A DNA stretch of 49,076 bases, from contig CAQGLR010000026.1 in the NCBI GenBank assembly GCA_948794795.1, positions 1 through 49,076 on the forward strand. The letters run 5' to 3'. The DNA is from an uncultured Lachnospiraceae bacterium. GTDB taxonomy: Bacteria > Bacillota > Clostridia > Lachnospirales > Lachnospiraceae. The position numbers were made by a program, and so were the translations under genes. Positions 6,768-16,409 of this stretch are shown here, one piece after another. Below the pieces are notes generated by a model. That model saw only the letters and a list, made by a program, of their open reading frames with translations. It was not told the DNA's origin and made no database searches. Position 1 is the first letter of the stretch. Each line of letters starts with the position of its first letter.

Positions 6768-7700
6768 TCAAGTAAGGAACAAAAAAATATTGGTTTTTTC
6801 AATCTTTTCCAACTCCTGCTCATACACCATCTCATATTCATTTGGTGAAAAATATCCACAATGACTATGAATTCTTACTGTATTATAAAAAGTTTCTATA
6901 TATTGAAATACCAGTCGATATGCATAATCATAATTCAGTATCTTAAATCGATTCAACCATTCTCTTTTTATCAATGCATGGAACGATTCTATACAGGCAT
7001 TGTCCAATGGATATGCTTTTTTGGAATAACTCCTCCTCATTCCTGCTGTAGCTTCTACGTAATCCCGACATATGTACTGTATCCCATGGTCTGTATGCAT
7101 AACTAATGGTTTATCTGCCTTCCTTCTTTTTCTTGCCTTTTCCACTACTTCTATTACATACTTGGCTTCTAACGTAGCACTCAGTACCCACGAAATGATC
7201 TTTCGTGAATGCAGATCCATTATACTTGTTAGATATATAAATCCTTCAAATGTCCAGATATATGTGATATCAGAACACCAGATGGCATCTGGTTTCTCCG
7301 AATTAAATTTCTCCTTTAGGATATTTCTCAGCCTGCTGCTTAAATCAGGATCTATAGTAGTGTCTGTATAATGCTTGATATATTGCGCTTTGACCCCCAT
7401 TTCCCACATGTAATTTCCAACGGTTTTATCTGCAATCTTTTCGCCCTCCCTGCGCAGGCATCCGGCAATCTTGGGCGCTCCATAATTCTGATGAGATTCA
7501 TCGTAGATCGACAGGATCTTTTCCTTTATGCTCTTTTTCCTGGTCTCTTGCCTGGATGGGAAACGCTTTTTCCATGCAAGATATCCACTTCTTGAAACAC
7601 CTAAGATTCTCAGCACACCAGAAACATCCAGCCGTCGTTTCCCCTGTTCCTTTAGCTGTTCTCCATATCGGTCAGTTTCCAGGAACAGAGTCTCTGTCAT
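6768..7700 (-). CDS. IS3-family transposase OrfB (DDE integrase domain)
   Basis: 310 residues. HTH_21-type region (VLRILGVSRSGYLAWKKR, QNYGAPKIAGCLRREG) then an rve domain with the catalytic triad: WCSDITYI, MHTDHG and CIESFHALIKRE. Full length for IS150-group OrfB and apparently intact. In this family it is normally made as an OrfAB fusion by programmed frameshifting. The stop codon lies within the terminal inverted repeat. Confidence 0.92.
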   Translation of the reverse strand: MTETLFLETDRYGEQLKEQGKRRLDVSGVLRILGVSRSGYLAWKKRFPSRQETRKKSIKEKILSIYDESHQNYGAPKIAGCLRREGEKIADKTVGNYMWEMGVKAQYIKHYTDTTIDPDLSSRLRNILKEKFNSEKPDAIWCSDITYIWTFEGFIYLTSIMDLHSRKIISWVLSATLEAKYVIEVVEKARKRRKADKPLVMHTDHGIQYICRDYVEATAGMRRSYSKKAYPLDNACIESFHALIKREWLNRFKILNYDYAYRLVFQYIETFYNTVRIHSHCGYFSPNEYEMVYEQELEKIEKTNIFLFLT

Positions 7701-8046
7701 TTCCCCGGTATACCGATGGCTTTTTTTAATATATCTAAAGCAACCTGTGTATCACGTAATTCTTTACGCAGACGGGCAATCTCCTTTGTTTCATCACTCT
7801 CGTAGTTCCCTCTCTCTAGTTGGAACGATGCCTTCATTTGTATCATAGATCTTCCTCCAGTTAGAGAGGGCGGTCTTGCTGATCCTGAGATTCTTTGCAC
7901 ATTTAGCGACTCCAAGCTTCGGATGATCCTTCCAATATCTTACTGCATCATTCTTAAATTCTTCTGTATACTGTGTAGCCATGTTCATTTCTCCATCTGT
8001 TTCTATTATACTTTTATGCCAAGAAATTTCCATGTCTAACTTGTAC
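6769..8046 (-). mobile_element. IS3-family (IS150-type) insertion sequence
   Basis: About 1.28 kb with orfA and orfB on the minus strand. The ends are imperfect inverted repeats: TGTCAAGTAAGG on the left and, read inward from the right, GTACAAGTTAGACATGG. No clear matching target duplication is seen: TGTC is left of the element and a different sequence is right of it. It sits between parB and a broken hypothetical gene, so one flank is probably rearranged. Confidence 0.75.
7697..7982 (-). pseudogene. IS3-family OrfA, frameshifted
   Basis: Starts MATQYTEEFKNDAVRYW at 7982 (GGAGAAATGAAC upstream). The helix-turn-helix (LGVAKCAKNLRISKTALSNWRK) is intact, but the frame shifts around 7800: the leucine-zipper part (SDETKEIARLRKELRDTQ, then ALDILKKAIGI) continues in another frame from about 7805 to 7697. 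The element is therefore probably not able to transpose by itself. Confidence 0.8.
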
Positions 8047-8770
8047 TAATTATATTCTAACACCAGTGTCTTGTAAAAGAAGCTTAATTCTTCGCGGCTT
8101 TTGAAATTAATATCGTTTGCAAACTCACACTGGTCAACGCACCAGTAATAAGAGTGGTGCATCGTTTCCATGATATCAGGGAGCAGGCAGTTTATGTTTT
8201 CAGCCATCCCGTCAAAAGAAGCGGACAGCTTTTTATTCAGTATACCATCAGCGAGTCCTTGTGCCCTGCCAAAATCTTCTATATAAGAGAAAGAATTGTT
8301 GTACATGGCATAATGGATATCTTCTTTTGAAAGAAGCCTGGAAAGGTATTCCCGTCCATTAAGGTATATCTGGATTTTGAGGAACATCCAGCCAAACTCT
8401 TCGTCGTTATAGGAAAGATAATAATGCTTGCACTTGGTGGTGCGTGATGTGACTTCTAGTTTTTTGGTCTCCCGGTCCGGCTTTACAGTCATCGTCTTAC
8501 AGGATTTCACAACAGAGAAGGTACAGACAAGACCAGTCTTATCCGAGGATTTTTCAAAGGACTTTCTGGCAAGCGCGCCTTTGTCGTCCTGTTCAGAAGC
8601 AAGATATGTAAGGGTACAATCCTGCTCCTTTATATAAGATTCAATGTGAGAACAAAGGAAACTGGTCTGCTTTTTGGCAAAAGCATCAAAATCTTTAAGC
8701 AGGATATTTTTCTGGATAAGGTAATATAGGAATAAGCGGAAGCTGTGAAGGCACTGTATATAGCCGTTAA

Positions 8771-9931
8771 GTTACTATTCACAGTCAAAATTTATGATTA
8801 ATAAATTTTATTCCAAATTTTGATTTTTTCTGTGTGATATAGTATACTATTGCCCAGTACATAGCAGAGGGTTTATATGGCTGGAAATTATACAAAAAGT
8901 TTATATAAAGATTATGAAAAATTGTCTGATAAATATGATAAATTATCAGAAGAAATAAAATTATACAGGAATGAGCATGTTTTATTGGAACAGGAAACAA
9001 GGCTTAACAGAAAACTGGAGCAGGAACTGGAAGAAAAAATGCTGAAATAGCTGTATTAAAAAAAGAAATACTGCGCCTTAATGGTTTTTTGGATACAGAC
9101 AGCAGCAACAGCGGCACTCCCACAAGCAAAACTCCCATTAATAAGAAAAAAGGAATCCCAAATTCTAGAAAAAAGACAGAAAACCACATAGGAGGGCAGA
9201 AAGGACACCTTAAATCAAAACTTGAAAAATTTAAAGAAAATGAAATTACAGAAAATATAGAATATCCTGCTGGATGCTGTCCTGGATGTGGTGGCAGGAT
9301 GAAACAGATGGATGAAGAAATAACAAAAGATGAAACAGATTATGAAGTAGTTGTTGTTAAGAAACGCCACCACTTCCATTCATATGAATGTATGGAATGC
9401 GGTGCGGTGTACAGGCAGACAGTGCCTTATAACCTGAAGCATGAAAGCTTTACAGAAGAAAAGGCGGAAAGTATTTTTAGAAAATTTAACCATCTTCTTC
9501 TTAAAGGCATTGAAAATAATAAAAATGATGACAGTTATTATGGTAATGAAGAACGGAAACTGCTTAACCGTATAGCAAAGTATAAAAATAATTATTTTGC
9601 ATGGGTAACAAATTTTAGACTGCCTTTTACAAATAACCTGTCAGAACGTTCACTGAGAGGGACGAAATCAAAAATGAAAATATCCGGGCAGTTCCAGTCA
9701 CTTGAATATGCGGGATATTATGCATCTGTTAAAAGTTATATAGAAACATGTTACCGCAATGGAATTGATGAATACACGGCATTAAGACGTCTTTGTGATG
9801 GGAAACCATATACTGTTGCTGAGATATTAGGGAAAAATGAATAATCATTTTTCCCTTGTTAAAGTTAAAAAAAATTAATTAAAAATATTAGTTTTTTATT
9901 TTTATTTTTCTTATTGGCTGTGAATAGTAAC
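8771..9931 (+). mobile_element. Defective IS66-family element with 8-bp target duplication
   Basis: Terminal inverted repeats GTTACTATTCACAG (left, from 8771) and CTGTGAATAGTAAC (right, to 9931). The flanks are an 8-bp direct duplication, GCCGTTAA, at 8763-8770 and 9932-9939, the size usual for IS66. Only 1161 bp long, so internally deleted compared with ordinary IS66 elements. Inserted in the hypothetical gene described above. Confidence 0.88.
8877..9844 (+). pseudogene. IS66-type transposase remnant
   Basis: Starts MAGNYTKSLYKDYEK at 8877, shifts frame near 9045, then runs on from 9089 as an IS66 transposase: SNSGTPTSK, GGQKGH, a zinc-finger segment (CCPGCGGRM, CMECGAVYR), and the C-terminal NNLSERSLRGTKSKMKISG that holds the last catalytic Glu. 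Most of the central catalytic region between about residue 130 and 150 is missing. Not functional. Confidence 0.85.
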
Positions 9932-9997
9932 GCCGTTAATTATGACACGATCGAAAGTTTCCAAAGTACCATTGATTTTCCCTTCAAACTGTTTTAA

Positions 9998-10233
9998 GAT
10001 AGTATAACTTTACTTGGGGAATTTTTGTAAAAAAATGGTAAATAGCACACTCTTCTATGATATAATATAAAAGAAGATGTTTTCTTTGTTACAATTGCCA
10101 GGCCAGCTAATTTCTTTGAATTAAAGTGTATTAATTAAAAATAAATAAATTAAAGAACACCACATATGACATCATCTTTAAAAAATAGCACAATATACAT
10201 AAGCTATCATAACCCAAGTAAAGTTACACTATC
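9998..10233. mobile_element. 236-bp MITE with ISLre2-type ends
   Basis: Ends GATAGTATAACTTTACTTGG (9998 onward) and, inverted, AAGTAAAGTTACACTATC (to 10233). These match the ends of the ISLre2 element at 39296-40889 (GATAGTGTAACTT). A perfect 9-bp duplication CTGTTTTAA flanks it (9989-9997, 10234-10242). No coding capacity; AT-rich interior. It interrupts the hypothetical gene only two codons after its start. Confidence 0.9.
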
Positions 10234-10251
10234 CTGTTTTAAAATATCCAT

Positions 10252-10360
10252 ATCAAAACCACTCCTTATTATTTAAACTGGCGGGAACACCTTATGGTTA
10301 GTAGTCACCAATTATTTTCAGTAGTTATTATACTATATTTAAAGAAAGAGTGGTTTTGAT
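10252..10360. repeat. Inverted repeat in the non-coding stretch before sdpR
   Basis: ATCAAAACCACTC (10252-10264) and GAGTGGTTTTGAT (10348-10360), perfect 13-bp arms 83 bp apart. The left arm overlaps the start region of the broken minus-strand gene. The remainder of 10265-10450 shows no gene. Possibly the end of an old insertion. Confidence 0.5.
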
Positions 10361-10453
10361 TTTTTGTTAGGTTGCGAACGTAGTCTGCAGTATGGTATAT
10401 TAGGACTTTATCATAAATAGCTTATAATTATTCTGCATTTTTGGATATTTTTA

Positions 10454-10536
10454 TTGTAGCATTTATAATTTTGTGCTATAATACAACCAGAAAATCTTCT
10501 AATTGATATTTATCTAATTGATTTTCTTCTAATTAT
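10454..10536 (+). promoter_or_regulatory. Promoter and operator repeats of sdpR-sdpI
   Basis: TTGTAG (10454-10459), 17 bp, TATAAT (10477-10482). Downstream are three direct repeats of TCTAATT at 10498, 10513 and 10528, a regular 15-bp period, followed by the CGGAGGTG ribosome binding site. The repeats lie between the start of transcription and the start codon, a natural place for an autorepressor of the ArsR/SdpR type. Confidence 0.65.
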
Positions 10537-10556
10537 ATATTCCCGGAGGTGATGAT

Positions 10557-10820
10557 ATGAGTTTAAAAGAAGTGTTCAAAGCATTAAATGATGAAACACG
10601 AAGAAAAATCCTGTTGTTGCTTAAAGAAAAGAAGATGCTGGCAGGAGACATTTCTTCCCCATTCTCTATAACAGAAGCAACTGTTTCGCATCATCTGTCA
10701 ATTTTAAAAGATGCTGGATTAGTTCGAACAGAAAAAAAAGGGAAATTTGTATTCTACGAATTGAATACAACTGTCTTAGAAGATGTAATCATCTGGCTAC
10801 AAAATATTAAGGAGGACTAA
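10557..10820 (+). CDS. sdpR: ArsR/SdpR-type autorepressor
   Basis: 87 residues with a winged helix-turn-helix: FKALNDETRRKILLLL, then SITEATVSHHLSILKDAGLVRTEKKGKFVFYELN. No metal-binding cysteine pair (no CxC box) as in ArsR, so the SdpR type fits better. In Bacillus subtilis SdpR represses sdpRI and is sequestered by SdpI when SdpI binds the SdpC toxin. The gene is followed after 4 bp by an sdpI-like gene, which is the same arrangement. Confidence 0.85.
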   Translation: MSLKEVFKALNDETRRKILLLLKEKKMLAGDISSPFSITEATVSHHLSILKDAGLVRTEKKGKFVFYELNTTVLEDVIIWLQNIKED

Positions 10821-10824
10821 ATTT

Positions 10825-11502
10825 ATGAAAAAGGTATCCATGACAAAGATAATTTCTTTTATTGTTTCACTTGTACCAATTATTTTATATTTGTTCATGC
10901 AATCAAACATTGCGGATTCTATTCCCGTTCATTTTGATTTAACAGGAAAGGCAGATAGTTTTGCGGGCAAAACTAGCACAGAACCATACATGATTGTTTC
11001 TACATCACTCATTATGTTTATTGCATACACTGTTTTATCTCATTTTTTACTTTTATCAATTCGCAAAAACAGTAAAGAAAACAGCGGTATTGTTAATCAA
11101 ATTTTTGATTATATACTTATAATACTTACACTTTCTGTGTCCTGCTTGCTTATTTACTATATTTTTCTGATTAAAAATATTGATATGCTGAATATAAAAG
11201 TTCCTTTGATTATCGTCACATTAACACTTGGCTTGATTTTTGTTGTAATTGGCAATAGCCTTCCAAAACTTACTCAGAATAAATATGCTGGATTCCGAAC
11301 AAAAGATTTAGTAAACAATGAATCAAAATGGTTTATCTGGCATCGTAAAATTGCACGCGTCTGGGTTATTGGTGGTATACTCACAATGATATTATCCATC
11401 CTTGTTGGATTTACTGGATTTACAGGCTTCCTAATTATAAACCTAAGCGTACCATTTTTATTAATTCTTATTCCACTGGGCATGATGGCATCATCGAAAT
11501 AA
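10825..11502 (+). CDS. sdpI: SdpI-family membrane immunity protein
   Basis: 225 residues, six hydrophobic segments. The first half carries a DUF1648-type start (IPVHFDLTGKADSFAGK) and the second half the SdpI signature KYAGFRTKDLVNNESKWFIWHRKIAR. Known role of the family: immunity to the SdpC toxin and signal transduction to SdpR. No sdpC-like toxin gene lies nearby, so it may protect against peptides made by neighbours. Confidence 0.88.
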   Translation: MKKVSMTKIISFIVSLVPIILYLFMQSNIADSIPVHFDLTGKADSFAGKTSTEPYMIVSTSLIMFIAYTVLSHFLLLSIRKNSKENSGIVNQIFDYILIILTLSVSCLLIYYIFLIKNIDMLNIKVPLIIVTLTLGLIFVVIGNSLPKLTQNKYAGFRTKDLVNNESKWFIWHRKIARVWVIGGILTMILSILVGFTGFTGFLIINLSVPFLLILIPLGMMASSK

Positions 11503-11512
11503 AATATATAAT

Positions 11513-11545
11513 CGAGTAGGAAGCTAGCCATTAGTTGACTAGCCG
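11513..11545 (-). repeat. Outer repeat copy 1 (GTTGACTAGCC)
   Basis: After sdpI the sequence reads ATCGAGTAGGA, an insert with CTAGCC, then GTTGACTAGCC. The same words, ATCAAGTAGGA and GTTGACTAGCC, lie in inverse orientation after the second SdpI-like gene (16357-16385). Both copies therefore follow an sdpI-type gene and face the mobile block between them. Could be element ends or shared 3' regions of the two genes. Confidence 0.5.
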
Positions 11546-12464
11546 GCCTCTCACACCACTTATCCCGACTTTTTATTTATCTCAAACTTTCATGACAGGA
11601 GACATATTTTCAAGAACCATATAACAAAAAGCCGAGATAATTATGTACCATAATGATGGAACTTGTTATTTGTTTTATCATTGGAGATATATATGGATAT
11701 ACAATTATCAGAACTCATTGACACGGCGGTGAACTACCTTGAAAAACTTGGTCTTTCAGAAGGCACAATCAAAAACTACCGCCAATCCGCTTTCAAACCA
11801 TTGGAAGGGAAGCTTGTCAGCTGGAAATTCGTTGATTCAGGACTGCTCAGATTACAGGAGAATTTTTTCTTCCAGCAGTTTGAAAATGGTACGATATCAC
11901 GGCACACACTAAACTGGCGCATATGGGGAATCCGTATGCTTGCGGAGATTTTCGATACTGGAAACTTCACTTGGAAAGTATTCAGCAAAAAGCCTAAAGA
12001 ATGCTTACCTGAACCTTTCCGTTCCGTCATTGGTTCGTTTATGCAGACCCAAAGCTGCTGGCAGAAGCATAAAGACTGTACAAACTCCATCTGCCAGCGT
12101 TTTCTTTTATCCGTTTTTGGCAATGGGGGTATGGATATAGCCAGTACCACATCTGTCCATGTTCGGGATTTTATGGCCAAAATTTCAAAATCAAGACTAA
12201 AGAAGATAGACGATGTCGTTTATGCATTGAGTGCCTTTTTCCGATACTTATATGAAAACGAACTGTATGGGGATAATTTCTGGGTGCTGCTTGCCGCCCC
12301 ACGCTGCAGGAACCACCATGTCCGCAGATGCATGACGCCGAGAGAAATATCGCGCCTGCTTGAAAGCATTGACAGGTAAACAGGCAGCGGTAAACGCGAC
12401 TTTGCCGCAATATCCCTGGCAGATGTAAGCGGAATGAGGGCAGGCGATATTGCTTCCCTGAAAC

Positions 12465-13737
12465 CAGGACAAACGCATGAATAAACAAATTGTAAATATT
12501 CCTAGTTTTTGTTAAAATAAAACAAAAACTGGGAGATGTGTATACATGGAAAAATTGTTATAGTGGATGGAATATATTGAGGATGTGAGGCAGGAAAGAA
12601 AAGTAAGGCATAAACTTAAAGATATCCTGGTTATTGTCCTGTTTGCAACACTTGCAGGTGCAGATGACTGGGTGGAAATTGCAGAATTTGCGGAAGTTTA
12701 CGAAGATTATTTAAGAAAGTATATAAGACTGGAAAATGGTGTGCCGTCACATAATACAATACAGAGGGTAATGGGGATGGTTTCACCAGAAGCCCTGCAG
12801 CAGATGTATGTAAAATGGCAGGAACTTTTGGACAGGGAAGAAGGGGAAGCCCTGAAAAAGATTGTCTGTACAGATGGCAAGACTATGAAAGGAAGCAGGA
12901 AAGGAGAGAAAAAACCACTGCACATTGTTTCTGCATGGAGCAAAGAGGACGGCTTCTGTATTGGACAGAGGACGGTCCTGGAAAAAAGCAGTGGAATTAC
13001 AGCAATACTGCTTCTGCTTGAAACAATACAGATAAAAGGCAGCATTGTTACAACAGATGTAATGAGCACACAGACAGCCATAGCAGAAAAAATTAAAAAC
13101 AGGCATGCAGATTATGTGCTTGCAGTAAAGGAGAACCAGAAAATATGGTATAATGATATAAAAGATTATTTTATGGAAAAAGAATTCCAAAAAACAATAA
13201 AAGAAAAAGTGAACTATAAAAAAACAACAGAAAAGGCACATAGACAGATAGAAACCAGGGAATATTACCAGACAGGGGATATCAGATGGCTTACGCAGAA
13301 AAAGGACTGAAAAGGCATAAAAAGTATTATAATGGAACGTAAAACAAGAGAAAAAGAAGATAAGAAAAGTACAGGATACAGGTATTCCATAAGCAGCCTT
13401 GTGGAAGACATAAACCTTGCCAGAAGGGCGGTGCGTGGACATTGGAGTGTTGAAAGCATGCACTGGCATCTTGATGTTTACATTCCGTGAGGATTACAAT
13501 ACAACATCAGACAAGATACCAGCCCAGAACCACAATATAATACGTAAATGGTGTTTAAGCATACTTAAACTGGCAGAGCTTTCTCTTAGCATGAAAAGGC
13601 TTTCAATAAAAAAGAAACGTTTTGCAACAGGTTTGCGTCCAGTAAAATTTTTAGAGTAGGTACTGAGTTTTTTAAAACTAAAAAAATAGTATACATTTAT
13701 TAAAATGGGTGTCATAATTATTTGTGCGTTTGTCCTG
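12465..13737 (+). mobile_element. ISAs1-family element, copy 1
   Basis: Ends CAGGACAAACGCATGAATAA (left) and its imperfect inverse GTGCGTTTGTCCTG (right). Nearly the same termini as the element at 34562-35789. The flanks CCTGAAAC and CCTTTAAAC look like a slightly decayed 8-9 bp target duplication. Inserted into RIT recombinase 1. Confidence 0.82.
12546..13659 (+). pseudogene. ISAs1-family transposase, copy 1, with nonsense codons
   Basis: DDE_Tnp_1-associated N-terminus (RHKLKDILVIVLFATLAGADDW) and catalytic region (VCTDGKTMKGS, TTDVMSTQT, ADYVLAVKENQ, RRAVRGHWSVESMHWHLDV). The fifth codon after MEKLL is TAG where copy 2 has CAG. A TGA at about 13308 stands where copy 2 has TGG. An extra T after LDV shifts the frame. 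Not functional. Confidence 0.85.
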
Positions 13738-14189
13738 CCTTTAAACTGGATGACATTGATTAAATAAAGGAAGAGATCTGAGCGTACAGGGAAAAACCGA
13801 TGAACCCCTTATCCTTCCTGTTCCCGCCCCGCGCTGCAGGCAGTTGCTGACTATATTTTAAATGACCGTCCCAGGACAGACTCCAAAAATGTCCTTATCT
13901 GCCATCAGACGCCGTTTACAGGATATCACGATGGGAGTATCGATTGCGTGCATTTTCCGCAAATACCAGAAGAAAGCCAGTCTTACACATGCCATCGGGG
14001 ATGGGAAAACCCTGCATAGCATAAGGCGCTACCTTGGGACAGAAATGACTGCCAGCGGAATCCTAGTTGATGTGGTAGCCCAGGTTTTGGGGCATAAGGG
14101 AATGAAAGCCACAAAGCAGTATATTTCCGCCGACCTGCGGGGCATGAAAAACTGCATGCTTGGTTTTGACTCGTTGGGAGGTGGCGGCA

Positions 14190-15137
14190 ATGAACCTTCC
14201 TGGATACATCTAGGAGATGCTTGAATATAAAGAAAGCCTTGGATATTATAAAAAACTTACAAAAAGTTACCTGAAAGATTTTCAAAGATATTTCACGGAT
14301 GCAGGACATGATGCTTTTACAGAGAACACTGTCATCCCATGGTGTAAAAAAGGGAGGCGGAAACATCGGAAGGTTTCCGCCGAAGGCTCACCTCTCTGCA
14401 AGAGCTGTCGAAATACCTGTATGCAATGGGATATGTGGGAGATACATCGTCCCTACGGACATTTTCCCCTCCGTACACAGGGAAATGCCATATATTTTTA
14501 CCAACATGGAACTTATCAGGTTCTTTACCGAAAGCGACAGGAAACCTTACTGCAAAACAAGCCCATGCCGCCATCTGATCATCCCTGTCATTTACAGGCT
14601 GATCTACTTTTGCGGTCTGCGTCCAAACGAGGGCAGGGAATTAAAACGTTCTGATTTCTGCTATAAAGACAGGACACTGTTTATAAGAAAAAACAAGTCC
14701 CACCAAGAGCGTTTGATCCCAGTTGCTGGTGATTTAGCAGAAATGTGCCGCAATTACATGAATAAAAGAATGGAAGTATATCCTGATACAGAGTATATGT
14801 TCCCATCCACGACAGGAAAACCATACCAGAAGCGATGGCTTGTGGATATGCGGATACATTCCGCCGTTTACGGACAGCATAAAACCCAGAAAAATGCCAT
14901 GTAAAGGTACGCGTATATCTTCTCCGTCACAGATATGCAACAACAGTGTATGCGAAGTGGATTGACGAAGGAGTGAATCTCAACGCACGTCTTCCCTGTC
15001 TGAGTGTATATATGGGGCATTCAGGATTTGAAAATACTGCTTACTACATCCATTTGCTGTCGGAAAAACCCCTTTCATCTGCCCGAATAGATCGGGAGAG
15101 GTTGAATGCCATGATACCGAAGGTGGAAGATGAATGA
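14190..15137 (+). pseudogene. RIT recombinase 2 (tyrosine recombinase), disrupted
   Basis: Begins MNLPGYI at 14190 with GGGAGG upstream, overlapping recombinase 1 by 35 bp. A TAG follows after seven codons, the frame then continues as EMLEYKESLGYYKKLTKSY. Later pieces in other frames keep catalytic motifs: FCGLRPNEGRELKRSDF (first Arg), LRHRYATTVYAKWIDEG and LSVYMGHSGFENTAYYIHL (Tyr). At least three disruptions. Confidence 0.78.
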
Positions 15138-15291
15138 TAATTCACTTTTCTTTTACCACACAGTCAGAAATTTCTTTTCCGTATATCTGCCGAAGCAGCG
15201 GGGAGCAAGCCCAAATACAGTAAAATCTTACCACGAGGCACTGAACCTATTGATTGAGTATATCCTGGATACAGAAGATAAAGCTTTGTAA
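15130..15291 (+). pseudogene. RIT recombinase 3, N-terminal stub
   Basis: Starts MNDNSLFFYHTVRNFFSVYL, overlapping the end of recombinase 2 by eight bases as usual in trios. The first SAM-like helices (GASPNTVKSYHEALNLLIEY) are recognisable, then the frame stops at 53 residues instead of about 300. About 120 bp of non-coding DNA follow before the terminal repeat, so most of the gene has been deleted. Confidence 0.75.
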
Positions 15292-15477
15292 GCTGTCAGT
15301 TTCCAGTGATTTTCAGGCAAATCCATAAGCGCTTTTCTCCAATTATATCCCAATAGCTGGAAACAGAGAGGAACTGTAGTGTAGCAAATGTGGTTTTAGG
15401 CTAGATATTTCAGAATAATAAAAAAGTCGGGATAAGTGGTGTGAGAGGACAGGGGATAGTCACACATAAGTGTGAAC

Positions 15478-16354
15478 TTAAGCAAGCAATCCTGGTAAAA
15501 TTGCTGTATGGAACTCATCATTCTGATTTTTTCGGTACTGTTTTTTTCTTGACAGGTAACGTGAATATTTTTTATCTGTAAAATTAAGAAACTGTCCCCA
15601 TGGCAGACACAAAATTTCCTTTATCTGCAAAAGGGAAACTTTGCATTTTTCATAAACAGAACAATTTACAGTTTCCTCTTTTCCAGCAAGGAAACATTCT
15701 GCCAGAAACAGCTGCTGTTCTGGTATTGCCCATATGATAAGCCATAAAATAACTTCTGTTTCTGCATAGTCTGTATTTCCTGCTTTTAAAGAAGTAACAG
15801 AAAAATTCTGTTTAAAACGTTTAAATAAAAGTTCCACCTGCCAGCGGCTTCTGTACAGATGTAAAATTTCTTCACCACAATATCCTGCCCCTAATGATGT
15901 AATAACAACCATCCAACCTGCACAAAACAAGGTATCATCTGTTATCTGTCTTTGTTTTCTTACAGCTGTCCTTTTTCCGCTTTCTTGCTTTTTCCGCCTG
16001 TCCTTCTGGTATTTTCCCGACAATTACCCGTACAAAGGCAGTTCTCGTCCTGTATTTGCAAAAACCAAAGAAATCCACCATTTTTTCCTGCCTTTTTTCT
16101 GCTTCTTTTAATAATTTTACTAAAGAAATTTTATTTCCATCTGCATCATACAGGCAGAAATATTTTGGTGTAATCCGCAGAACCACATCTGTCTTCTGTT
16201 CCTGTGCATAAATATAATTATGTGCTGTCCCATATCCAGCATCTGCCATTACAATGTCACCTTTTTTCGCAGAAAAATGCATAATGGACTCTGCTGTATA
16301 TTTATCTGTTACTTTTACTTCATACATACAGTCCTGGTTTAAAGAACAGCACAT
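15478..16354 (-). pseudogene. IS4-family transposase fragment
   Basis: Two overlapping frames. The upstream part (16354-15935) starts inside the protein and carries VMADAGYGTAHNYIYAQ, the second catalytic Asp. The downstream part (16023-15478) carries LYRSRWQVELLFKRFKQ, the Y-(2)-R-(3)-E-(6)-K signature of IS4 transposases. The N-terminal third is missing: the frame ends exactly at the repeat at 16357, and a frameshift lies near 15950-16020. Confidence 0.85.
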
Positions 16355-16356
16355 AT

Positions 16357-16385
16357 GGGCTAGTCAACCCTCCTACTTGATTTCT
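16357..16385 (+). repeat. Outer repeat copy 2 (GGCTAGTCAAC)
   Basis: GGCTAGTCAAC then TCCTACTTGAT, the inverse of the repeat at 11513-11545. It marks the point where the IS4 transposase loses its N-terminus and the intact peptide operon begins. See copy 1. Confidence 0.5.
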
Positions 16386-16409
16386 GCTATTTCCTTCTAA
16401 GTACCCGGG

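Larger units (their letters stand above)
8047..10251 (-). pseudogene. Hypothetical gene interrupted by three mobile elements
   Basis: Starting at ATG 10251 (AAGGAG upstream) the frame reads MDILKQFEGKINGTLETFDR and can be followed across two insertions. After removal of the MITE (9998-10233) and the IS66 remnant (8771-9931), each with one copy of its target duplication, the frame is continuous through NGYIQCLHSFRLFLYYLIQ, KTGLVCTFSVVKSCKTMT and KCKHYYLSYNDEEFGWMF to FFYKTLV, where the IS3 element cuts it. The Asp/Cys/His-rich stretch YYWCVDQCEFANDINF is its most conserved-looking part. I do not recognise a named family. Confidence 0.75.
11693..14224 (+). pseudogene. RIT recombinase 1 (tyrosine recombinase), interrupted
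   Basis: Starts MDIQLSELIDTAVNYLEK (GGAGATATAT upstream). The N-terminal SAM-like domain and the start of the catalytic domain (LADVSGMRAGDIASLK) are present, but a TAA at 12377-12379 interrupts the frame, an ISAs1 element sits at 12465-13737, and a further frameshift occurs near 13935. The C-terminal catalytic region survives: KTLHSIRRYLGTEM (HxxR) and LGHKGMKATKQYIS (second His and Tyr). The end overlaps the start of recombinase 2. Confidence 0.8.
11547..15448 (+). mobile_element. Decayed recombinase-in-trio (RIT) element
   Basis: The ends are perfect inverted repeats of 28 bp beginning CCTCTCACACCACTTATCCC (from 11547) with the inverse ending at 15448. Inside are three consecutive, overlapping tyrosine recombinase frames in one direction, the hallmark of RIT elements. 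The first is broken by an ISAs1 element and a stop, the second by a stop and frameshifts, and the third is reduced to its N-terminus. No obvious flanking duplication. Confidence 0.75.
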
